DNA of 64,000 nt from Symbiodinium microadriaticum. Taxonomy: Eukaryota > Sar > Dinophyceae > Suessiales > Symbiodiniaceae. Under the pieces are notes generated by a model. The model had not been told where the DNA came from. It made no database searches and was given only the letters and a program-made list of their open reading frames with translations. Positions 51,176 through 61,100 of the stretch are shown piece by piece (within the stretch, counting starts at the first letter, position 1; each line of letters begins with the position of its first letter). Made by a program: the position numbers and the translations under genes. The stretch is from contig LSRX01000136.1 in assembly GCA_001939145.1 (NCBI GenBank), forward strand, positions 458,356-522,355, given 5' to 3'.

Positions 51176-53660
51176 ACATTGGGACACAGTGCCCTCAATC
51201 CTAGCGTCTTTTAAACTCACCTTGTAGCTCAACCTGTTCCGGCCAGCTAACTAATTTGGGGGGACCAGTGCGAGACTTAATTCACCTTCAGTCTTTTCCG
51301 TGACAACAGCCAGGTCCTGTTCATATGTAACAGGGGGAAACAGCATGCTTTTTCTCGCGACCCCGAACTGCATCTCACAGCTGATACCAGGGCCCCCTCC
51401 TTAGTATTTTTATCGCCCGATGCTTGCATAGTCAGTTTCTCTTTTTTCGCTTGTCAGCTGGGGGATGCCTTTTCTGTCGGCCATACTGTGTATAGCCACG
51501 CTTTGGGGGGGCTACCATGTACAGCCGAGCCTCCTGCGGTAATTACTTCAGGGGGATCTTCTCCGGCAAAGAACCGCAGCTGCGCGTTCGCGTGCGGGGG
51601 GAGGGCCCGGACTGCCCTGACCTCCATGGCTGGTAGAGAGAGAGAGAGAGAGAGAGGGGTAACCCTCGGTCGTAGCCCTGGCGAAAGAAAAGAGAGAGAG
51701 AGAGAGGTAGTTGCTGAGAAGGGGCTAATGTTCGTTGGAGTCAAAGACCTGTCCAGCGTGCCAACTCCCACATGTGTCACACCGACTTCCAAGTGACAGA
51801 CAAGTGCCGTAGCGCGAGAGCGCGAGGGGGCAGGGGCAACCCTGTCCTCTAAACGGCGTGCAAGCAAGCAAGCAAGAGAGAGAGAGAGAGAGAGAGCTAC
51901 GACAGCTACGACTCACTACCACAATGGGGTGGTGGGGCGGGCCAATGGCCTATGGCCTGAGGGTCGGGACGCCGACACCTACGCCCTGCAGAAAGAAAGA
52001 AAGAGAGCAAGGACGAGAAGAAGCTACAACTGGCAAGTCATGGATACAAAGCCATTGGGGAGAGAATGTACAGCTACTGAGCAGCGAGGACGAGGACGCT
52101 GTGGGGGCAGAGACACCACAGCTGCCAAGTGCGGGGCGACCGCGACCTCGCCAACGACCAGAACCTCTACAACACCGACAAAGCCCACGGGGAGCACAGA
52201 GGGGGGAAGACTGAAACCCGCAGCAGACCAAAGGGGACCGCAACCTACACAACCAGACGCGGAGAGTGCGGCCACCAGTTCTTCATCCCCTTTTTCCCGA
52301 CCCCGCGCAAGAACACATGAGAACAGCAGTGAGGGAGCCCCTTACCTGCCCGGGGACAGACGGAGGGGTTTCACGAGTCCCAGCTCCCTGGACCATGATG
52401 ACCAGTCTGCAGCCCGGTTGTCTTTTGTCCTTTGCTTAGTGGCGTCGGTAGTTCAGGCGGAGGGGCTTAGTGCGTTCGTTGTGCTGCTGGGGTGGAACCG
52501 GGGAACTGGGGGCCTGAAGCCAATTTCGGAGTCCGCAGAAATGCGACTAGGCTGCCTAGCGACACCGCCCGAACTGCTATTGTAGACTTGGCTTAGTTGA
52601 CTTGCGCCTCGCTGTCGTGCAAATTGGTGGAAGCTCGGCAGCCAGTAGGGACAGTGTGCAGTCAGGCTTCAGGGCGGGGTTGGGCAGGTCAGGCAGTGTC
52701 GCGCGAGGTTCTGTTCGGGATCAGGTGGGGAGGCAGGTCAGGCCGGTGTGAGTAAGAACTTTCGATATGCGGGGGAGTGGAGCTCACCTGCAGTGAGGGC
52801 CGATAGCAATAGGAATGGCATGGAGCATAGGATCATCCGGAAGTTGCTTGCATGGCCCCCTTTTTGTTGTGGCTTTGTCATGGACATCTAGCTGCTAGTT
52901 GTCAAGACATCTGCCAGTAGTTGCATTCCCGGAGCACCAGGAAGACTTGTTCGTGCCTTGAAAGGTTTCCATGGTCAGGGTTTAGGAGGGGTGTTGGTTC
53001 GGGGGATGGGTTGACCAAGCACAAACAGAGGAACTGGAAGGCTCCACCCCGGAAGGGGTCAATCCGAGGCACAGACACGCGCCTTTGACGGGTAGGGCTA
53101 CGGGCCAGAAGGGTCACACCCTCATACCCCAAGCAAGCAAGCAAGCAAGCAAGGACCTGCGAACCTTGGAAGACAAAGAAACCGGCTGCACGTGTTCGAC
53201 TTCGGGGAGCGTGCTTACGGGCGCGTTCTCCTGTAGCCGTCAGCAAGCAAGCAAGCAGGCAAGCAAGCAAGCAAAAGAGAGAGAGAGAGAGAGATTTTTG
53301 CAAGTTTCCCCTCCGCAACAGTCGGGGGCGCTGACAAGCGCGCGGGCAAGGGGAGCAATCCTGGCGAAAGAAAAAGATTCATAGGCCAACAGGCAGCCAA
53401 CGGAACGGACCAGTCCGGAAGAGTGGAGCTCGACCGGACAACAACCACGTAGTTGGCAGAGTGGATGACCCGACTTTGACATACTGGGGGACTTTCACCG
53501 GTCCGGGTCTTAGAAGGGTTGTTTTCGGGGGGATAAGCTATATGTCCATTCGGAGGAACACATCTGCCCGCCCCCGAATAGGGGGGCACGAAGACATACA
53601 GACGCGAGCCGTAAGGGGTTGGCCTACGGGCCGAAGAGAGGGAGAGGGAGGGAGGGAGGG
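51176..53660. other. G-run-rich block with AG and AAGC microsatellite modules
   Basis: Contains AG runs (about 51633-51655, 51693-51706, 51874-51897), AAGC/CAAG runs (51859-51873, 53131-53153, 53243-53275) followed by AG (53276-53294), and three copies of a loose GGCCTAYGGGCC-like motif (51943, about 53095, 53620), the last two followed by a microsatellite after a short spacer. A frame at 51929-52585 is open (Arg/Thr/Ser-rich) but has no motif. Gene content is not supported. Confidence 0.5.
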
Positions 53661-54431
53661 NNNNNNNNNNNNNNNNNNNNNNNNNNNNNNNNNNNNNNNN
53701 NNNNNNNNNNNNNNNNNNNNNNNNNNNNNNNNNNNNNNNNNNNNNNNNNNNNNNNNNNNNNNNNNNNNNNNNNNNNNNNNNNNNNNNNNNNNNNNNNNNN
53801 NNNNNNNNNNNNNNNNNNNNNNNNNNNNNNNNNNNNNNNNNNNNNNNNNNNNNNNNNNNNNNNNNNNNNNNNNNNNNNNNNNNNNNNNNNNNNNNNNNNN
53901 NNNNNNNNNNNNNNNNNNNNNNNNNNNNNNNNNNNNNNNNNNNNNNNNNNNNNNNNNNNNNNNNNNNNNNNNNNNNNNNNNNNNNNNNNNNNNNNNNNNN
54001 NNNNNNNNNNNNNNNNNNNNNNNNNNNNNNNNNNNNNNNNNNNNNNNNNNNNNNNNNNNNNNNNNNNNNNNNNNNNNNNNNNNNNNNNNNNNNNNNNNNN
54101 NNNNNNNNNNNNNNNNNNNNNNNNNNNNNNNNNNNNNNNNNNNNNNNNNNNNNNNNNNNNNNNNNNNNNNNNNNNNNNNNNNNNNNNNNNNNNNNNNNNN
54201 NNNNNNNNNNNNNNNNNNNNNNNNNNNNNNNNNNNNNNNNNNNNNNNNNNNNNNNNNNNNNNNNNNNNNNNNNNNNNNNNNNNNNNNNNNNNNNNNNNNN
54301 NNNNNNNNNNNNNNNNNNNNNNNNNNNNNNNNNNNNNNNNNNNNNNNNNNNNNNNNNNNNNNNNNNNNNNNNNNNNNNNNNNNNNNNNNNNNNNNNNNNN
54401 NNNNNNNNNNNNNNNNNNNNNNNNNNNNNNN
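53661..54431. other. assembly gap (771 N) inside a GGGA repeat
   Basis: N run flanked on both sides by GAGGGAGGG-type purine repeats (53636-53660 and 54432-54480). Long frames across it are artefacts of N translation. Confidence 1.
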
Positions 54432-54654
54432 GAGGGAGGGGGAGGGAGGGGGAGGGAGAGGGAGAGAGGGAGAAAGAAAGAGCAAACCAGTGTGCACAAA
54501 TCGTAGTGTCATGGTACGGCACGGCACCGCTCTGCATTGGTGTCATAATTGATCTGTCCAGCTCATGCCAATGCATACCACATTCGACCCCCACCCCCCG
54601 CCCAGTCGGAGAATAATTCTGCGACCACTCTAGACAGCTTTTATTTGAGCGGTC

Positions 54655-54845
54655 TTCTGGTCGTTGTCTCCCTGGTCGCAGTGCTCGTCGTGGGTAGTCT
54701 TCTGATGATCTGCTGGTGGTTCCCTGGATAGTGCTCTTGTGGTCTCTTGGTGGCCGCCTGCTGGTCTCCTGGCGTGTTGGTAGCTTTTGTGGCTGGCCTC
54801 TTGGTGGTCTCCTTGTCGTTATCGTCGTGGTCGTCCTGGTTTCAT
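54655..54845. repeat. degenerate tandem repeat of TGGTCTCCTGG-like units
   Basis: Repeated TGGTCGTTGTCTCC / GTGGTCTCTTGGTGG / CTGGTCTCCTGGCG units of roughly 10-20 bp with variable spacing. Confidence 0.6.
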
Positions 54846-55257
54846 TGCTGATTGTTGGCATGGTGTGTGTGCAAGCATAAGGTGCAGACGTAAACACATG
54901 CATGCAGAAGTACACACATACAAGGGGATCTTGCTTACATATCAATGTAGGTACGAACACCCAGAAACAAGCAATGAGTTGAAGATGAGCGTGAGCGAGC
55001 ACATACATACATGCATGCAACAGGTTGGGGTTCGCGCGTTCACAAGCACAAAAAGGCACGCACGCACGAGTCAATCAAAGGGCTAGTGTTCAGAGTCTCC
55101 CGGAGACGACATTTACAGAGATTGCTAATCTTTGTTGTGCTGCATCTTGATTGTGGGCTCATGCATGTAAACGAGTCATTGGTCGATGGGCACAAGATTC
55201 ATGGACATGCACCGCAGGACCGCGTTTGCTTGTTCTGATGTTAGCTTGCTCGGCCAG
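54846..55257. other. interval without a supported gene
   Basis: CA- and CATA-rich sequence (54885-55065); nothing coding recognised. Confidence 0.4.
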
Positions 55258-55371
55258 GGTGGGAAAGGCAAGAACGGCAAGGGCAAGAATGGCAAGGGGA
55301 AGAAAGGAAAAGGCTGGGGCAGGCAGCCCGTTTGCTGCGAGCTTTGCAGGAACAGGCCCTCGTTGAGATGA
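55258..55371 (+). CDS. Gly-Lys-rich terminal exon, unidentified gene
   Basis: The acceptor TTAGCTTGCTCGGCCAG, phase-0 GGKGKNGKGKNGKGKKGKG, then WGRQPVCCELCRNRPSLR and TGA at 55369. The Gly-Lys run is a flexible basic tail; the following C-C-x-x-C is too short to call a zinc finger. Possibly the C-terminus of an RNA- or DNA-associated protein. Confidence 0.42.
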   Translation, partial: GGKGKNGKGKNGKGKKGKGWGRQPVCCELCRNRPSLR

Positions 55372-56417
55372 TCGCTCGAGAGTAGTCCTGCGAGATTAGC
55401 TTTGCAGCTAACTGAGTCATGTGCACAGTGCTGGCAGCACTGATCCGGCAACACAGGGTTATTTTCTACCGGCCCGTGAACTGCAGGCGTTCTATCGGCG
55501 GCATCCTATCCCTGGATGAGCCAGATGCTCGCAGCAGAGTGTCAGCTGCATGCGTGCACTCAGAGTCCGCATGCCATACATTGGGCCGCGTGATCAGAAA
55601 CTAGCTTGTACATGGACCTCCCGCTGCAGAACCTTTGCTGGTGCTTCAAGATCGATGTGCTACGGAAAGCAGCTTGACAATCCTGAGGGCTGCCAGTCTG
55701 CACGGCACCACTGGACTGCAGGACTCAAGACACCCCCTGCCTTTCGAGCGAGCCATTTGCACATTTTGCGCATTCCCCTTCGCAGGGAAGGTGGCAAGAC
55801 AGATCATTCCCGCAGGCATGAATCATCCTCAAAGATAGGAGCGCCTTCGGGCATCGTTTATTGCCCACCTGTGGCTACGACTGTCCCGCAGGCCGTTTCC
55901 CATTTGGCGCATGTAGTAAGACACCTAAAGAACACCACCCACACGAAAGTTGAGAGCGTAGGTCGCCACGTGCTTTGGCCACGTTAGCCCTTGCTGCAAG
56001 CCACCAGAACGGGCTTCTTCGGCTCTGTTTGCTCGTTTCAGCTGTTTGGCCCTTGGAAGGTATGGCGGAAGACCCCCTGGAATGCAGCCTCCTGACACTA
56101 GACTTGGGGAACGAGGACGTGTGCATTTCCACTGGAAGCTCCGGCCTGTTTGCGGAGTGACAGCGTCCCATATTCCACACTTCTTCTCGTTTGACTGAGA
56201 AGTCAACCATGTGTCTTGGAAGACCACTGCCCTAGTGTCGTACCAACGCTCCCTTCGGGCGAGGGAGTTTCGCGTTTACTTGTCATGTAGCGGCCAGCAG
56301 CCTTTTCCCTGAAGGGCCCGGTGGCGACAAAATGCCGAGCACTTCAGCTGCAAGTAGCGACACCATGGTAAAGCAGAGCGTGCTAAGCACGACGACGATC
56401 GACGACGGATTTCACAG
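55372..56417. other. interval without a supported gene
   Basis: A short frame MAEDPLECSLLTLDLGNED ending at TGA 56158 is coding-like but unbounded. Confidence 0.4.
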
Positions 56418-56734
56418 ACAACTCGCCCTGGTTATGGGGATTCCCTTGTGCAGAGTTTGGTCCGGAATTGCCTTCGGTGCCAGAGGCCGCGGAGACCGCG
56501 CCTGGGATGGGAAAGAGGAGCCCGAAGCAAGGCAGGCTGAGGGTGTTCAAAAGAAGATCGTCCTGGAAACACAAAGGGCCAGACTCGACCTTTGAACGCT
56601 TCAGCATCGTTCAGGATACTGTGTCTAATATCGTCGCCGAGCTTCAACTTGACTCCGAGCCAGGAAAGCCAAATCCTCCTGGTGGCGACCCTGGAGAAAA
56701 GAGGACAAGCTTCGGGACTGAATTTGGCGTATGA
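56418..56734 (+). CDS. terminal exon of an unidentified gene (about 104 codons)
   Basis: After ACGGATTTCACAG: NSPWLWGFPCAEFGPELPSV, then PEAAETAPGMGKRSPKQGRL, SSWKHKGPDSTFERFSIVQD, TVSNIVAELQLDSEPG and a Gly/Pro-rich end at TGA 56732. The composition (Pro, Glu, Lys, Ser) suggests a disordered C-terminal region. No family recognised. Confidence 0.42.
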
Positions 56735-57384
56735 CAATTGCCACAAGAGACGTGTCCGAGCCTTTCCTTGGACCCCTGCTCAGGTTGTCAGGGGTGTCGC
56801 AGGCACCGGTGGGAAGATGGAAGAACAAAGGGTTGGAATAGACTGATGCCACCGGCTTCAGAGAGACCAGTGCTTCTTGGACACTGCGACTGATTGCAGA
56901 GTGATGTTTGGCCTTTGGTCTTGAACTAACTGGCAGCGACCATCAGCGCATGTGGGACGACCTGATCGGGTCCCAAACGGCCCAACCGTGTTAACTTATG
57001 AACACCAAGTTCGTTATCAGGTGTCCCAGGTCATCGAACTTCCGGTCCCCGAGCCTACGATAGCTTCTGTGGCAACACAGGCGGCTTGGCACCTGTGACT
57101 GTTCAGAGATTACCTGCAGGCTCAAATTCCCGATTTTGACCAGTGTGAACCGCTATGACTGGAGTAGGGTGCAAGTGCCAGCATGTTCTGGCATATGATA
57201 GCGGCTGTGTTTTTTGTGTCCTCGTCGTAGAGCAACCCTTGAGACGCTTGCTGCTTGTGGCCACGATTGGTGCTACAAGAAGCAGCAACAAAATGTCATG
57301 TATTGCTGTTCGACATGAACCTCAAAGGGATGGAGCAGTTACAAAACCTGTGCTGAGGACGACCTGGTCGCTGAATGCAGCATG
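56735..57384. other. interval without a supported gene
   Basis: No exon-like segment noticed. Confidence 0.4.
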
Positions 57385-57635
57385 GCAGAGACGTGGAAGA
57401 ATTCGTCGACAGCCCTGTTCACACTTGGGTTGTCAAGTTATGGGTGATGACCGTGGCTGGGCCCTGCAACCCAGAGAGAGAGGGAGAAGCCTGTTTGCCC
57501 GTACACATCCAAGGCGTCACGCCCATCAGTTTAGACGAGGGCCGACGGCGGGAGCCCGCCATATGCCTAGCAGTCCCTGCCACGGCCCCTGAGCTGCAGC
57601 AGCATGGACGTTGTATGGCGAGCAAGATAACATGA
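57385..57635 (+). CDS. exon-like frame, unidentified gene
   Basis: Reads VEEFVDSPVHTWVVKLWVMT, then PCNPEREGEACLPVHIQG and VTPISLDEGRRREPAICLAV, ending at TGA 57633. Coding-like; splice sites not resolved. Confidence 0.35.
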
Positions 57636-58054
57636 AGCAAGAGCGATCTTCTCTTATGAAAAACGGAAGCATAAGTGAAAGTTAGCAGACTTCACGCTCC
57701 GAAGGAAGTGGTGGCGCCGGGCTCGATCCCATCGCCTTCCAACTCGGAGACCCAAAAGACCCAAGCCCAGGCCTTAGAGGATTTTTTGGGAACTCGCAGT
57801 TTTTGAGCTCGGAAGACTCGGAAGCTTCTGAGCATCGGAGATGTGTTGGGCCACTATCGCCAGACCCCTTGCAAAGAGCCCGAGAGACTTCGCAGAGGAC
57901 AACGCCCATGCAGAGAAAGCATACCATGCGAGCCGTGTGATGTCAGCAGGTTGATATAGCTGCCGCCGTGCTTTGCATGGCGATGTTCCCGTCGTTCCAT
58001 GGCGCGACATTCCAGCCCAGGTCTGTGGCATTGGTGGAATCGGCATAGCTGCAG

Positions 58055-58136
58055 CAAGCGTGGTTCGGCATTTCAGCTTGGATCCTGACGGAAACCGCCT
58101 CAGACTGTCGGAAAGCGGAAGATGCTCTTCTCACAG
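58055..58136 (+). CDS. exon-like segment, unidentified gene
   Basis: Bounded by ATCGGCATAGCTGCAG and CTCACAG|GTGACT: SVVRHFSLDPDGNRLRLSES, then GRCSSH. D-P-D-G-N is seen in glyoxalase-fold proteins, but this is too short to assign. Confidence 0.35.
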
Positions 58137-61100
58137 GTGACTCATTAGATGACTCAGTGGACATGACCACGAACATTTTCTCTCAACTGCAGGTTTGGTG
58201 AAGCTCCGACCCTTGCACGTGGAGCTGACGCACATGTCCAAAAATTGACACTTCAGGTACTAATGACAAGAGATCTAGCAAACGCATGTGCTCCCACACT
58301 TCCGAATCTTGCACACATACCGCCTTTTAGCCGATCCCCGCTTTGCCACAGCAGCTACGCCCCTGGGGCACTTACCCAGTTGGTCCTACTGCTCAGGTGC
58401 TTGTCGCCATGAGCAGTGCCCCAGCGAGGCGATGTCTTTGGCATGCATGTTAAGTTTAAGTCGACCGTAATGGGTCAAGAGCCAAGATCCTTCGCCGCAA
58501 GCTCAACACAGCTACGAGCTTCGTGAACGCACACTGCGCATGTGGGCGGCCCTTTGGACAACTTGTCTGATCGAATCTTGGGTTTACTTGATCCGCCCGC
58601 CAGTCCTTCTTCCAGGCCACGCCCACGGTCGTCTCCGAGTTCGATGGCTGAGCTCCATTGAGAAAACCACAATGATTCTTTCACTGAGTTGGGTTGCCTT
58701 GAGCGGAGGGATGTCGGCAGCACACTCATCTCCGTCACTAGTTTGTTGTATCATTGTACTTGACGGCCGCGCTGTAGCACTACCTTGAAATCCCACGCAG
58801 CAGCAAAAGACAGTTCGGCATATGCAGATGGTTGTGCAGGCCAGGAGTTTCTGTAGGCGCTTAGAATCGGATATTTTCCGCGTTTCACCACGGTTTGGCT
58901 TCCATGATTTGCCAACTGCCTGACGATATGACGTTTGTTGCTTTCGATGGTCGGCTGGGTCGGAACTGTGATTGTCGTCAGGCCTCGGCATGTGTGAGAA
59001 GTTGACAGTTTCAGTTGCGTAGGTTTCGTCGATAGATTGACCGATTGCGGGTGGTAGCGGTGAGCTTCGAGATCCTGCAAGGTCGAGAGTTCAAAGCACA
59101 GCAGCATCGGCTAGCAAGAAGTGCTGTTTGTGTGTTTGTGGCTGGTTGTTCGGCGCGGGCAGCACGAGTTTGCGCCAGAGACATTCCTCAGTACATGGTT
59201 GTTGCGGCAGGGTCGTTTGCGAATCTGCTTTCTTAGAGAAAGCAGTCTTTTCAAAATCAGCTGCTGCTAACCCTATATTCTATATGTTGCGAATTACACG
59301 GCCTCGAGCTCTCTGAGAGAGCTCGCGGCTTAGATCTGTGCCAGAAGCAAGTGCGCAGACTGGAGAGAAAGAAGTCGTCAAGTCATCATCCACAGCCGGA
59401 GTCCAGCTGCCTTCTGTTACTCCCATCGCAACATCCGCGAAGCGCACCCAGATCTGCCCGTATTGACTTGAAATGACCCCTGTAACTCACGACAGCGAAA
59501 TCTTTTGCTACACACTTCGACATCCCTCCAAAGGCCGAGCGTTGCTTTCCACACACATCTTGTCCTGATTTGTTTGCACTACATGTCTAGAAGCCTGTTT
59601 CGGGACAGCCACAAATGCTCCTGCCATGCCCTCCTGCAGACATGCGCAGACAGGACTTCGAGTCTGGACAGCTGAAGCGCTTTGCAGATACCTCGGACAG
59701 AAGGCCACTGCACAGTACCGACATTGGGAGATGCAGGGGTTGCCATACAGGGCAGGATCCAGGTGTGGGGGTAGATGGGTGAGTTCTTTAGCCTCAGACC
59801 TGACGAGCGAGACGTGTTGTCGGTGTTACTGCCGTTGCTGTTCCGAGCAGAGTGTAACGGTGTAACGTAGTATGCTTGCCCCTTCGCGCAAGGCCAGGAT
59901 TACTTCGCACGGGCCCAAGTTCTAGACAGTTTCACTGCAAAGCACCACGCACTGCGCCTGCACCCAAGGACCGAAGGTGGAGACCACCGAGGCCAGTCAT
60001 CGGTGATTGAAGCCCCAGGAAGGGGCAGTCGTGGTTTCATCAGTTGCGAAGGCAATGCTACAGTGGGTGCACATAAAAAGCTCTCGGATACAAGCAAGGA
60101 CGAACTGTCCCGTGATTGTTTTTCTCTTCAAAGCCTTGTTGTGCCGAGTGCCCGGCAGGCTTCAGGTTATCTGAGGCGGAAGCCTGTCGCTGGCCCACTT
60201 CAGCAGGGTATCGTCAAAATTGCAGGTCGCTTCAGCTCCTTGAAGCTTTTGAGGCTGTAGCGTTCGGTTGCTTTACATTCTCGGTTGACGTGAGAGGGGA
60301 CGTGGCTTCGGACGGGGCATGTGTTCAGAACCTCCCTCTGAGGCCGGACCTGTTCCACAACCTCCGCGCAAGCTCGCGAAGGAAGCGGCCTCACTCGTTG
60401 AAACCAGGTTGATGATGCAGGTGCGCTACAAAGGTGGGCGTATTGCACGACTTTCTTGCGCTATCAAGTGATAGTAGCCTGTGCAGGCATAGAAATTGTG
60501 ATTATGCTGGTGCTGGTGCTGGTGCTGGCGCTGCTGCTGCTGCTGCTGCCGCTGCTTTTGGTGATGGCGACGGTGACCGTGATGGGGCTTCCTGCAGCTG
60601 TGTCAGAGATCAAAAGAGTCATCAAGTACAGTGCAGGGCATACCAACTTTGGCGGTGATGACACCACCTCCCAATGTGGCTTGGCTGGCATCGGAATGTC
60701 GAATTGCTTGCTGCTGGTTGGCATGATGCCACGCCAAGGCAGATGATTTCAGTGACATCTGAAACTGACCGGCCACGTAGCTCTGCCTTGCCCTGAGAAG
60801 GTAGACGAAAGACATTCTTTAGTAGGTCCAAAGTACGAGCCCACGCTCCCCGACCACGCCGTGCGCGCCCGCAAGAAAAGCCATGTCCGAGCTGGAGTCT
60901 GCAGAAGCTTTCACAGCTCTCGTAACCCTTGAGCTGCATGTCTTTTCCGGATGCCATTGAGCTTTCAAACACCTGCGCCGAAGCTGGGCCGAGGCCGGAG
61001 AAGCAGAAGCGGAATTCAGCTGTAATAGTGCTGTAATAAACTTGCTGCGTGGAGGTGGAGGTGGTGCAGGTGCTGGAGAACTCTGATGGTAGTCTCTTGG

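Noticed and set aside
53215..55074. Minus-strand 619-residue and similar frames
   Set aside because: More than a third is N; the rest is repeat.
60456..60746. Apparent membrane protein with a Leu/Val-rich helix
   Set aside because: The helix is a GCTGGT/GCTGCT microsatellite; the rest has no family pattern.
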